Shown: positions 8,338 through 16,709 of the stretch, piece after piece
Layout of the letters: each line of letters begins with the position of its first letter
How positions within the stretch are numbered: position 1 is the stretch's first letter
Source of the DNA: Polyangiaceae bacterium
GTDB taxonomy: Bacteria; Myxococcota_A; Polyangia; Polyangiales; Polyangiaceae
Assembly: GCA_025353725.1 (NCBI GenBank)
Contig: JANXOF010000045.1
Coordinates: forward strand, 186,001 to 250,000
DNA length: 64,000 nt
Direction of reading: 5' to 3'
The notes under the pieces: model-generated
Databases searched by the model: none
What the model saw: only the letters and a program-made list of their open reading frames with translations
Told to the model about the DNA's origin: nothing
Position numbers and translations under genes: made by a program

Positions 8338-9688
8338 GTGACCGCTCTCGTATCTGCGACGAAGGACCTCTGGGAAGCAAAGTTTGAGCGCTGGGTCGCG
8401 CCTTTCGATGCGATTTTCAAGCACAAGGTGCGCCGCGTTTGGGCGCCGCTGTACGTCCGTGGCCTCATCGCTCCGGGGGACCGAAAGAGCATGGAGCCCT
8501 CGCGGCGCGCGTAGCGCCTGGCTGAAAATCAGCAGCTTCATCACTTTGTTGCGGTTTCGAAGTGGGAAACGGAGCCCATTGAGAATGTGCTTTTAGCAAA
8601 GTCCGACGCCCTCGTCGGGGGCGACCGTGCTTTCCTCATTATTGATGACACGGCCCTTCCGAAGAAGGGAGAGCATTCGGTCGGCGTTGCGCACCAGTAT
8701 TGTGGCGCGCTGGGAAAGCAGTCCAACTGTCAGAGCCTTGTGTCGTTGACCCTCTCCCGCGACGACATTCCGGTTCCCGTGGCCTTGCGTCTCTATGTTC
8801 CGAAGACGTGGGCAACGGACCCAGTGCGCCGGAAGAAAAGTGGAATTCCCGAGCATGTCGCTTTTCAACCGAAGTGGAAAATTGCGCTAGCCGAGATCGA
8901 ACGTATTCGCACGCGTGGCGTTCGCTTCGGTGCTGTCCTCGCCGATGCGGGATACGGAGCCTGTTCTGAGTTCCGGCAAGGACTTACCGCGATGCAACTC
9001 CAGTGGGCGGTCGGCGTACTCTCTACACAGAAAGTGTACCCGCTCGCGGCGCGCGCCCGCATGCCACGCGCGAAACGGGTAGGCCCTCCACGCAAGCACG
9101 GCGTGCCAACCCATGCGCGACGCTCCGTAAAAAAGATGGTTGAAGGTCTCGAACACAAGTGGAAGCGAGTGTCGTGGCGCAAGGGAACCAAGGGACCTCT
9201 GGAAGCCGAGTTTGTCGCGACGCGCGTTCGTGTGGCTGACGGAGCCGAAGCAGGCAACGGGATCCATCTCCCAGGCGAGGAAGCGTGGTTGGTGGCGGAA
9301 CGCCTGGCGAACGGGCGAGGTCAAATACTATCTAACGAACCATCCCGATCACGCGTCCCTCAAGGCTCTGGCCGGGGATATCAAGGCGCGTTGGTCGTGC
9401 GAGCTCGTACATCAACAGATGAAAGAGGAACTCGGCCTAGACCACTTTGAAGGGCGTTCCTGGCTTGGACTGCACCATCATGCCGTACTCACGATGATTG
9501 CTTTTGCCTTCTTGCAGCACCAACGCGTGGCAGCAGAAAAAAAAGCTAGGGCGTGCGACGTCTTCGTCGCAGCCGACGCTGCCATCGCTACGACGGCTCA
9601 TCGCGATTCGCCTTATCGCTCCGAGTCCGTGTCCGCGATGCCGCGAGCTTGTGCGCCCAATGGTCCCCATATAAAAGTGATGAAGTAG
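8338..9688 (+). pseudogene. IS701-family DDE transposase, frameshifted
   Basis: The coding sequence can be followed from GTG 8338 (frame of KDLWEAKFERWVAPFDAIF) to TAG 9686-9688 inside the right repeat. One base is missing near 8500, which exposes TAG at 8511. One extra base near 8522 restores the frame before residues LLAKSDALVGGD. A further +1 near 9302 separates EEAWLVAER from [14 protein letters not shown]. The DDE catalytic residues are all still present: IIDDTALPKKG, VLADAGYG and [14 protein letters not shown]. The total length of about 450 codons equals a normal IS701-type transposase, so this is a recently damaged copy (or contains sequencing errors) rather than a deletion derivative. 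Confidence 0.85.
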
Positions 9689-9690
9689 TG
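9673..9690 (-). repeat. IS right terminal inverted repeat
   Basis: AAAAGTGATGAAGTAGTG, the complement of the left end with one mismatch; the transposase stop codon lies inside it. CTAG at 9691-9694 is the right copy of the target duplication. Confidence 0.85.
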
Positions 9691-9757
9691 CTAGCGAATC
9701 CGCTCGGCGTTGCTTGCCGCATAGCGGCTTCCAGTGTCAGCGGATGCCGCTCGGTTG

Positions 9758-10498
9758 TTAGCAGCTCGTTCCTAGCGCGCGCTCGGCTTCGCCCAGCGGA
9801 TCGAGGACCGCGCGCAACACGCCTCGAACGACGGGCGAGCGTACGGAAGCCGACGCCCGCCACGCGAGGAAGCGCGCCTCGCCGAGCGCGGCGCCAGCGA
9901 GGGGCGTGTAGACCAAGTCGAGCCCGGACGGCCGACCGCCGGTCCCCTCGAACGCGTATTCCCACACCGCGGACGCTGCGGCAGCAAAGGCGAGCGCGCC
10001 GTACCATTCGAGATGACACGTACGCGCGCGCATCATGTAGAGCTCACTTCCGAAAAGGCCGTGGCCTAGAGTGTTGACGTACCAGGAGTCGCCGTCCCAC
10101 TCGAACGCACGTCGCGAAGAATCAAAAATAGGAGGCTTCGTGACCGCCTCCTTGTAATGCGCGGCGAAGGTTTCGGTCCTTGCGAAAGGATCGGGCCAGA
10201 GGAATGCTTCCGTCGCGCGCATGACAGTCAGCAGCGCAGCTGTGTGTGCAAGCGGGACGACGATTTCCGGACGCGACTCAGGCAAGACCACGGACAGAGC
10301 GACCGACGAACGCGGTGCCTCGGGTCCATTCGCGTCACGTATGAGGGCCGTCGCCTGAGCGAGCGCGAGAACCAAGGAAGCGGAAATCACCTGTCGAGAG
10401 TAGCGTGCGTTCTGTACCGCGCTCGTATGCGTTCGCACCTTTCGAAAGAACGGCGGTCGTGTCTGCCGATTCTTACGCCTCAGCAACTCCGCCGACAT
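9758..10498 (-). CDS. DUF3943-family membrane/envelope protein
   Basis: This protein of up to 246 residues carries the DUF3943 signature: FEWDGDSWYVNTLGHGLFGS, then an ARTC segment, a hydrophobic ALAFAAAASAVWEYAFEG and a GLDLVYTPLAGAALGE segment. DUF3943 proteins are predicted inner- or outer-membrane-associated proteins of unknown function. A GTG at 10390 would give a cleaner signal-like start (VISASLVLALAQ), so the first 36 residues, which are Arg/Lys-rich, may not be translated. The gene ends about 67 bp from the insertion sequence, which has split its terminator. It is divergent from the Ser/Thr kinase gene. Confidence 0.75.
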   Translation of the reverse strand: MSAELLRRKNRQTRPPFFRKVRTHTSAVQNARYSRQVISASLVLALAQATALIRDANGPEAPRSSVALSVVLPESRPEIVVPLAHTAALLTVMRATEAFLWPDPFARTETFAAHYKEAVTKPPIFDSSRRAFEWDGDSWYVNTLGHGLFGSELYMMRARTCHLEWYGALAFAAAASAVWEYAFEGTGGRPSGLDLVYTPLAGAALGEARFLAWRASASVRSPVVRGVLRAVLDPLGEAERALGTSC

Positions 10499-10539
10499 TC
10501 TTCCCTTATGGGTTCTACGTTATGATTGTGTGCCTTCCA

Positions 10540-10568
10540 TTGATTGCGGGGTTCGCGTGACGTATTCT
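10540..10568 (+). promoter_or_regulatory. Possible sigma-70-like promoter of the kinase operon
   Basis: TTGATT at 10540-10545 and TATTCT at 10563-10568 are separated by 17 bases. The predicted start would leave only a few bases before the GGAGG at 10576-10580. Visual match only. Confidence 0.35.
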
Positions 10569-10581
10569 CTCTCACGGAGGC

Positions 10582-12111
10582 ATGCAATTGACTGCAGCCC
10601 TGGCGGTAGAAGGGCCCGAATATGGGGTCGTGATTGGTGGACGCTACCGACTCGAACGGCCTCTCATGAAGGGCGGCATGGGTTCGGTTTGGGTCGCGAC
10701 TCACGTGGCGCTTGGCCATGAGGTGGCGCTCAAGTTCATTCATGTCGAGGGTGACGCTCGCGCGGATGCCCTCCGGCGATTCGAGCGCGAAGCTCAAGTC
10801 ATTGCGCGGCTGAAAAGCCCGTACGTCGTGCAGGTGCTCGACTACGGCATCGACGAGGCAAGCCGTCCGTACCTTGCCATGGAGCTTCTCTCAGGCGAGT
10901 CACTGAAGGCCCGACTCAGTCGCGCCCGCTCGCTTTCGATCGAAGACACGGCGCGCATTGTCGTTCAGGTTTGCCGCGCCATTCATCGAGCGCACGCCGC
11001 CGGCGTCGTTCATCGCGACATCAAACCGGGAAACATCTTCCTGTGTGACGATGACGACTATCGAGTCAAAGTGCTTGATTTCGGTATTGCCAAGACAGTC
11101 GGTCTTGCAAATACAGATCAGCACAACACGGCAACGGGAATGATTGTCGGAACGCCAGGCTACATGAGTCCCGAGCAGGCGCTCGGCCGCGCCGACCTGG
11201 ATGGTCGCTCCGACCTTTTTTCGCTTGGGGTCGTTGCGTGGCGTTGCCTGACTGGCCATCACCCACACGAGCGTGAGGGAACTCCCGCGTCGTTTGGGGA
11301 GTTGATCGTGAAGGTGGCGACGCAATCTGTCCCGCTACCGTCGACGGTCGTGACCGGAATTCCGGTCGACCTCGATCTGTGGTTCGCGAAGGTACTGGCA
11401 ACCAAGCCCAGTGACCGATTTGCGTCTGCGAAAGCGATGGCCGACGCTCTCACGTGCGCCTTGGGCATGAACAGTATTGCGTTCAATACGGGAGAATATG
11501 CAGCTGCCGGCGCCGATGACGTCATCGGCGTGGCGATCTCATCGATCTCTGCGACGTCGACGAGCGGTGCACGCTTGGGTCCCGTCTCGAGCGTGCACGT
11601 GCGACGCGGTGAAGTGCACGCCGGTCCGGCCGCACCCGACCACGGAACGATGCTCAATACGGTTACGTTCGGGCAAGCCGTTGCCGCGGACGCGCGTCCG
11701 ACCTCGAAGTTTCGCGGCATGCTCACGGTCGGTTTGCCGATTTTTGCAATCTCTCTGATGGTCCTCCTTTTGGCTACTTCGCGCGCCAGCTCGCCTAAAC
11801 TCGAAGGCGCGAGTCTCGGCCCTCTTGTGTCTGGAACGGCACCTGCCTCGTCTGGTCCTCCGGTGTCCGACGTGCTTGCGCCATCCGCGCTTACGGCCCC
11901 CTCCTCGGTACGGGCCTTTCCGGACGATGATGGTGGGGCGAAGGTGGCGCACAAAGACGTGGCTGCGTCACATCGCAAGTCGAACGCGGTTTCTCCGCCT
12001 TTTGTCTCTGCTGCGCCGCCTCGGAAGGAGCCGTCCGTCGCCGTGCCACCGGCGTCGTCCGCGACTCCACATGTCGGCGACCGAGGTCGCTTGCTCGACG
12101 ATCGCCTATGA
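10582..12111 (+). CDS. Hanks-type Ser/Thr protein kinase with one membrane segment
   Basis: The kinase domain spans about residues 18-285. It has the Gly loop LMKGGMGSVW, catalytic Lys in VALKFIH, HRDIKPGN, DFG in VLDFGIAK, and the activation-segment end GTPGYMSPEQA, so it should be active. A Ser/Thr/Pro-rich linker follows, then one membrane helix at about 378-398 (GLPIFAISLMVLLLATS) and a periplasmic Pro/Ala-rich tail of about 110 residues with no PASTA repeat. GGAGG ends one base before ATG 10582, too close for good initiation; TTG 10588 has the ideal spacing and may be the real start. The next gene overlaps by ATGA. Confidence 0.93.
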   Translation: MQLTAALAVEGPEYGVVIGGRYRLERPLMKGGMGSVWVATHVALGHEVALKFIHVEGDARADALRRFEREAQVIARLKSPYVVQVLDYGIDEASRPYLAMELLSGESLKARLSRARSLSIEDTARIVVQVCRAIHRAHAAGVVHRDIKPGNIFLCDDDDYRVKVLDFGIAKTVGLANTDQHNTATGMIVGTPGYMSPEQALGRADLDGRSDLFSLGVVAWRCLTGHHPHEREGTPASFGELIVKVATQSVPLPSTVVTGIPVDLDLWFAKVLATKPSDRFASAKAMADALTCALGMNSIAFNTGEYAAAGADDVIGVAISSISATSTSGARLGPVSSVHVRRGEVHAGPAAPDHGTMLNTVTFGQAVAADARPTSKFRGMLTVGLPIFAISLMVLLLATSRASSPKLEGASLGPLVSGTAPASSGPPVSDVLAPSALTAPSSVRAFPDDDGGAKVAHKDVAASHRKSNAVSPPFVSAAPPRKEPSVAVPPASSATPHVGDRGRLLDDRL

Positions 12112-13112
12112 AACCGTACCTCGTTTTTCTCTGTCTCGTGGCCGCCGGCGTTTCACCAGTTACGGCGTTCGCGCAGGGAGCGGACGCGCGGGTGGTCGCC
12201 GAGTCGCTTTTTCGCGACGGACGACGCTTGATGGACGCCGGCCAAATCGCCGAGGGTTGCCGAAAGCTCGAGGCGAGTGAGCGTCTGGACTCTGCCCCCG
12301 GAACCATGCTTGCCCTTGCGACGTGCCACGAGGAAGAAGGCCGTTCCGCCACGGCGTGGAGTGAGTTCAACCAAGCGCTCAGCGTGGCCCGTCGCGATAA
12401 TCGCGCGGACCGCGCTCGCTTCGCGTCCGAGCACATTGCTACCCTCGAGCCCGTGTTGCCGCGCCTTGCCGTCGACGTCCCGCCTGAAAACAGGGTGCGT
12501 GGTCTCGTCCTCGTGCGGAACAGCGCCGAGCTGAACGAAGCCGCATGGGGCGTGGATCTTCCCGCCGACCCTGGCACCGTCGTCATCGAAGCGCGTGCGC
12601 CGGGGCGCGTGCCCTGGAGGGTTGAAGCTCGCGCGACCCCTGGTACTTTGGTGCGTGTGAGCATTCCGTTGCTCGCGGTGCAGGAGACTCCGAAGGTCCC
12701 CTCGCCGCTCCTCACGCTACGAGACACATCCGCGCGGGCGTATCATCCGGCTCGACGAACGGCGGCGATCGCCGTGGGCGGAGCGTCCGCCGCGGCACTC
12801 GGTATCGGCATTTACGCGGGCGTCCGCACATTGCAAAAGCGTTCGTCGAGCGATGCCGAGTGCCCAACAGTCGAATTCGAAGCTCATTGTACGGAAACAG
12901 GAGTGACCGACAATCGCGACGCGCATACGCTCGCAACGGTCTCAAACGTGGCTATTGGCGCGGGAGTCGTCGGTCTGTTCGTCGCAGGTTACCTTTGGTT
13001 TTCGGCTGGATCTCCGCCGGCGCCGGCACGGAAGCTAGGCTTTACACACGTCCGCATTTTGCCTACAGCGGAGCTCCACTCAGTAGGTGGACAGTTCGAA
13101 GCCGTTTGGTAA
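12108..13112 (+). CDS. Secreted TPR-like protein coupled to the kinase
   Basis: This 334-residue protein has a signal peptide (MKPYLVFLCLVAAGVSPVTAFAQ). Helical repeats of tetratricopeptide type span about residues 28-110 (VAESLFRDGRRLMDAGQIAE, then ALATCHEEEGRSATAWSEF). A beta-rich segment resembling PEGA-type modules (PADPGTVVIEARAPGR) follows, then two hydrophobic segments at about 222-245 and 278-300. This architecture recurs behind Ser/Thr kinases in myxobacteria. The 4-bp overlap with the kinase gene means co-translation. It is probably an envelope partner or substrate of the kinase; the ligand is unknown. Confidence 0.75.
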   Translation: MKPYLVFLCLVAAGVSPVTAFAQGADARVVAESLFRDGRRLMDAGQIAEGCRKLEASERLDSAPGTMLALATCHEEEGRSATAWSEFNQALSVARRDNRADRARFASEHIATLEPVLPRLAVDVPPENRVRGLVLVRNSAELNEAAWGVDLPADPGTVVIEARAPGRVPWRVEARATPGTLVRVSIPLLAVQETPKVPSPLLTLRDTSARAYHPARRTAAIAVGGASAAALGIGIYAGVRTLQKRSSSDAECPTVEFEAHCTETGVTDNRDAHTLATVSNVAIGAGVVGLFVAGYLWFSAGSPPAPARKLGFTHVRILPTAELHSVGGQFEAVW

Positions 13113-13166
13113 TCACAGCCACGTCGAGAGCGGTTTGCTCCTGTCGGCCCGTGATACTCTAACGCG

Positions 13167-15365
13167 ATGAATGGAAGTGCGCTGTCGCCGCGCGTCGGTG
13201 CTCTCGCGCTCGTCGCGCTATTTGCGGGCGGCGTACCCGCGGCGATTGGGTGTCAGTGGATTGCGCGACTCGACGATCGGTCGGTTTACGCGGGCGGCGA
13301 CTCGGGCTCCGTGGCTCCGCCTGCAGCCGACCCCGACTTGACCAATTGCAAGCTGCCGAGTTCGGGCAACGCGAGTGTCCGCTTCGCGGACCTCGTCACC
13401 AGCACGGACCGTTTCGACGTTTGCCTTAGGCCTTCGAGCGTGGACTCGTTCTCAGCCGTGAAGCCTCTGTTCAGCGGTGCAGGCCCGACCTGCGGCTCAG
13501 GTTTGGCGTACGAGGTTGTGACGACGCCCGTTGCGATACCCGCGGATACGTACGACGTGAAGGTCCTGAAAGCCGGAACGACAACATGTGATGGCGAGGG
13601 GGTGGCCACGCTCAGTCAAGTTCTTCTCGCCGACGGCGTGACGACATCGCTTGCGCTCTTCGGTAATGGCCAAGGGGCACCCACACTTCGAAGGTTTGAC
13701 GAAAGCCGGCCAAAAGAGGTAGGTGCGACGGCACTCAGACTCCTCCATGCGGCTCCCGACCTAGGACTTCTCGACTTTGGACTTGGCGCGAATCCAAAAT
13801 TGCCAAGTCAGATGGTGTCCACTCGAATAACGGGTGTTCCGTATCAAGATGTGCGGCCGTCGAAACCCACCCCGAATATCGACGCAAACGGCTACACCGT
13901 CATTCAGTTGAGCAATTCTACGCTGCCTTACGTAATCTCTAATGCAGGTTCCAAAGACGCTATTTTGGCACTGCTAAGGCGCACGACGGCCGGGTCGTCG
14001 TATTCGTTTTTTGTGGTGGGTCGGAGCGATGTGCCCGACTTCCCGCTCGAGATTTTCGCGTGTGACGAGGGAAGGACCGCCGGCACGCTCGCGCGCTGTA
14101 GCGATGCGCTTCCTCTCAACGTCACCGTCGATACGCTCAACCTTCAACTCAGTGGCGCTCTGTCACCTGCAGAGGCGGCGCGGCGACCCGTTGCAATAGC
14201 TGCGGCCGGCGCGCTCGATGGCGACATCGCATGCATCACGGAAGCCTTCCAAGACGATGATAAGCGCGCGATTATTCAAGCCGCGAAAGCTCGCCTCCCG
14301 TACAGCTACTTTCTACCGACGACCTTCGACTCGCTTCCGAGTGATCCGCGGAGTCTCGCGGGAAGAGTGCCGCCCTCTCCGTCGGGTACGTCGTGCGGGA
14401 AGGAGCAACTCGAGGGGATGAACGCGCTCGTCAATTGCGCGCGAGACAAGTGCTCTACGGTGCCCGGCAGCGAAGACGCTCGCGCGACCGTCTCGGAGTC
14501 CGCAGGCACGTGTTTGCTCAATCAATGCGCCGTGCGGAACATCTCTCTCTTCACGGGTCCGCTTGGCGCGGCGTGTGGTCAATGCGTCCTCACGCAGTAT
14601 CAGTCGTACGAGCCGATGAAGGAGATTCGAGACCTGTGCGCGAACAATCCGAAAGCGCGGTCCTCGTTTCGAGGCTCCAACGGATCCTTGTTGCTCTCTC
14701 GTTATCCGTTCTTGGCTACGGATGGATTTGTCTTTCCGCCACTCTTCTTTTGGACTCCAGGCGCGCTCCACGCAAAGCTGCGCGTCGACAATGGGGCGGA
14801 GCTCGACGTCTTTTGCGGAGCGACGTCTTCGGTCCTTGAAGACTGCACGCTTGCGCCGAATCCGTTGCCATCGTTCTACGGTGAGCGCCCCGACGGCACG
14901 CCCCCGACCGACTGCAAAGAGGGCACCACGAACAGTCAGCGACTTCTGCATAGCCAACTGCGAGATTGGGTGAGAACGACAGCTGGCGCGGCTGGAGGAA
15001 AGATCGTGCTCTCGGGCGATTTTTACTCAGGACCTTCGCTCGGAGGCGCAGTGGTCGCTCTGCATGCGGACAACTTCGGGTTGCTCGCCGATCGCTTTAG
15101 CCTAGGGATTCCGGCGGGGTTTACCCCCGTCTGTTTCTTTTGCGACGGCAACCCGCTTCGCGCTCCGGCTGACGCCGCAAAGACGTTGGACGGCGCGTGG
15201 ACGCGTTGGAACCTGCTTCAAAATATCCCTGTCACCGCAGTTCGTTCGCTTTCCCGAACGGCCGATGCGACGGCCCTCGAAGCCGACGTTGGCGTTGGCG
15301 ACCGACGCGCGATTCCGATCTCGCAGTACTACGGACTACGGACTGTTCTACGCATCGCCCCGTAA
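13167..15365 (+). CDS. Lipoprotein with DUF4397-like and endonuclease/exonuclease/phosphatase-like regions
   Basis: This 732-residue protein has a signal peptide ending in lipobox AIGC (residues 26-29). Around residues 190-215, ATALRLLHAAPDLGLLDFGL is a DUF4397-type motif, a secreted beta-sandwich. The C-terminal 300 residues follow the order of an EEP-fold phosphatase (SNGSLLLSRYPF, then HSQLRDWV, then KIVLSGDFYSGP). The catalytic GDFN is GDFY here and I cannot find a clean terminal SDH, so it may be inactive or have changed activity. There are many paired cysteines (CGQCVLTQY, VCFFCDG). It lies 54 bp after the kinase/TPR pair and may be in that operon. Confidence 0.6.
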   Translation: MNGSALSPRVGALALVALFAGGVPAAIGCQWIARLDDRSVYAGGDSGSVAPPAADPDLTNCKLPSSGNASVRFADLVTSTDRFDVCLRPSSVDSFSAVKPLFSGAGPTCGSGLAYEVVTTPVAIPADTYDVKVLKAGTTTCDGEGVATLSQVLLADGVTTSLALFGNGQGAPTLRRFDESRPKEVGATALRLLHAAPDLGLLDFGLGANPKLPSQMVSTRITGVPYQDVRPSKPTPNIDANGYTVIQLSNSTLPYVISNAGSKDAILALLRRTTAGSSYSFFVVGRSDVPDFPLEIFACDEGRTAGTLARCSDALPLNVTVDTLNLQLSGALSPAEAARRPVAIAAAGALDGDIACITEAFQDDDKRAIIQAAKARLPYSYFLPTTFDSLPSDPRSLAGRVPPSPSGTSCGKEQLEGMNALVNCARDKCSTVPGSEDARATVSESAGTCLLNQCAVRNISLFTGPLGAACGQCVLTQYQSYEPMKEIRDLCANNPKARSSFRGSNGSLLLSRYPFLATDGFVFPPLFFWTPGALHAKLRVDNGAELDVFCGATSSVLEDCTLAPNPLPSFYGERPDGTPPTDCKEGTTNSQRLLHSQLRDWVRTTAGAAGGKIVLSGDFYSGPSLGGAVVALHADNFGLLADRFSLGIPAGFTPVCFFCDGNPLRAPADAAKTLDGAWTRWNLLQNIPVTAVRSLSRTADATALEADVGVGDRRAIPISQYYGLRTVLRIAP

Positions 15366-15388
15366 ACGGTTAGGCAGAGCACGGGGGT

Positions 15389-16609
15389 CTAGGGCTCGGC
15401 GTACATCCGAATACCTGTGGCGGCGGCAACGCACATTCTGTGGGCTTCGGCCCAGTCCGGGTGCCGTACGAGTACGTGGCCGTCGGAGAGAAGCGTGTTC
15501 TTCCAATTGCGCCGCGGCGTTCCGGGCCGAAGGAGCTTCTCTTCGACGACGGAATCGCCGCACATTCGAAGCCAATCGCCCAGGCCTTCAATCCGCGCAA
15601 TCGTGCCGTGACCTATCGCGCGTTTGAAGATGATGCCCGCGTTGTACAGTCTCGTCGTGGGTGCCTCGAACGTGCCCCAACATACCACGCGCGCCCATTC
15701 ACGAAAGAGATCGATGTCACTCGTGTAGTTCATTTGGTCGACGAGGTGCGCACCGCCTGGCCGACATCCAATTTCGCCGAACACGGCTTCGCCTTTGGGC
15801 GTTAAAAACCACTCCATGTGGGTGAAGCCGTCCCCCATTCCGAGGGCTTTGAGAACGTTGCGGCCAAGTGCGACGCCGCCTGCGAGCCTCGGATGCGCCA
15901 TGTCCCGCACCGTGAGGATGATCGGGCTGACCCATTCGAGTGAACGCATCTCGAGAGGCTTCGGAAGGTACTGAGCGATGTTCTCGTACGCCGGAATGCC
16001 GCCGCGGCTCACGGCGTCGAACGTGAACTCCTCGCCGTCGATGTATTCTTCGCAGCTAGCTTCGCCAACGCCACGCATTTTCACGAGAATGCCGTCGAGC
16101 TCCGTGCGGCTCTCGACTTTATACGTGTCAGCGCTTCCTGCGCCGGCAATAGGCTTTACGATGAGCGGATATCCGAGCTCCTCGGCGGCGGCGAGCGTCT
16201 CGCTTTCGGTTCTCACGCGCCGTGATTTCGGCACACGCAGGCCCGCTGCGGCTACGCGCTCCTTCATGAGTTGCTTGTCGCGAAAGGCTGTCACGGTATC
16301 CACAGACATTCCTGGCAGGCCCCAGCGCTCTCGGATGCGAGCGGCGAGGATGACGAGGGGCTCCCAGTTGGCGACCACTCGGTCGACTGAAACACCGCGC
16401 AACCATGCGGTCACCCGGTCGATCACGTCGTCTTCGGTCATAATACGTGGTACATGCAGGTAATCGTGCAGGTAAGGGCGGAGCCTGCCAGGTAACGCGT
16501 CGCGAGGAGTTTCTCCTACGCCGTACACCGCGGCGCCGACCTCGGCGAGGCCACGCGCGTACTCGATCATTTCGGGGGGATACACCGGGGCTAGGAACAC
16601 AACACGCAT
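15389..16609 (-). CDS. ATP-grasp carboxylate-amine ligase (paralogue 1)
   Basis: The 406-residue product starts at ATG 16609 (MRVVFLAPVYPPEM) with AGGA nine bases upstream; an in-frame extension above it is less likely. Residues 1-105 form the pre-ATP-grasp domain. ATP-grasp follows, with YPLIVKPIAGAGSADT (nucleotide lysine), CEEYIDGEEFTFD and FGEIGCRPGG (metal-binding Glu and Arg). It resembles amino-acid ligases of the BacD/PurK/carbamoyl-phosphate-synthase type, which activate a carboxylate as acyl phosphate and join it to an amine. Two paralogues at 19563 and 22361 share the same domain order and the C-terminal HPDW/HPDY box. Substrates are unknown. Confidence 0.85.
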   Translation of the reverse strand: MRVVFLAPVYPPEMIEYARGLAEVGAAVYGVGETPRDALPGRLRPYLHDYLHVPRIMTEDDVIDRVTAWLRGVSVDRVVANWEPLVILAARIRERWGLPGMSVDTVTAFRDKQLMKERVAAAGLRVPKSRRVRTESETLAAAEELGYPLIVKPIAGAGSADTYKVESRTELDGILVKMRGVGEASCEEYIDGEEFTFDAVSRGGIPAYENIAQYLPKPLEMRSLEWVSPIILTVRDMAHPRLAGGVALGRNVLKALGMGDGFTHMEWFLTPKGEAVFGEIGCRPGGAHLVDQMNYTSDIDLFREWARVVCWGTFEAPTTRLYNAGIIFKRAIGHGTIARIEGLGDWLRMCGDSVVEEKLLRPGTPRRNWKNTLLSDGHVLVRHPDWAEAHRMCVAAATGIRMYAEP

Positions 16610-16709
16610 CACACGTGATCCTGTAACACGATGGGGGCACAAGGCGCCTCTTGCTCTTGCTCTCGCACCGCAAGGCGTAGACACTTGAGCCTTGGGAGGG
16701 GAGGGACAG

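Larger units (their letters stand above)
8281..9690 (+). mobile_element. IS701-family insertion sequence, 1410 bp
   Basis: The element is bounded by 18-bp terminal inverted repeats that match at 17 of 18 positions (CACTACGTCATCACTTTT on the left, CACTACTTCATCACTTTT as complement on the right) and by direct CTAG repeats. It carries one transposase gene on the + strand with three indels, so it is probably immobile on its own. The intact ends mean it could still be moved by a related transposase. It lies between the convergent anti-sigma gene and DUF3943 gene, inside their terminator. Confidence 0.9.
8264..9718 (-). terminator. Rho-independent terminator hairpin split by an IS element
   Basis: GGCAAGC-g-AACG at 8264-8275 is complementary to CGTTGCTTGCC at 9708-9718. 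Read on the minus strand, the stem is followed by TTTTCCGTTTTT (complement of 8252-8263), a good U-tract. If the 1410-bp insertion sequence and one CTAG copy are removed, the arms lie about 18 bases apart and would form an 11-bp stem terminating the minus-strand DUF3943 gene. The hairpin probably no longer works as a simple terminator while the element is present. Confidence 0.6.

Noticed and set aside
8338-9688. Programmed frameshifting of the transposase
   Set aside because: Three scattered indels, one leading to an early stop, and no slippery heptamer at the sites; IS701-family transposases are normally read from one frame.
14313-14957. -strand open frame of 214 codons
   Set aside because: Inside the lipoprotein gene at 13167 on the opposite strand, very Arg-rich, no homology recognised.
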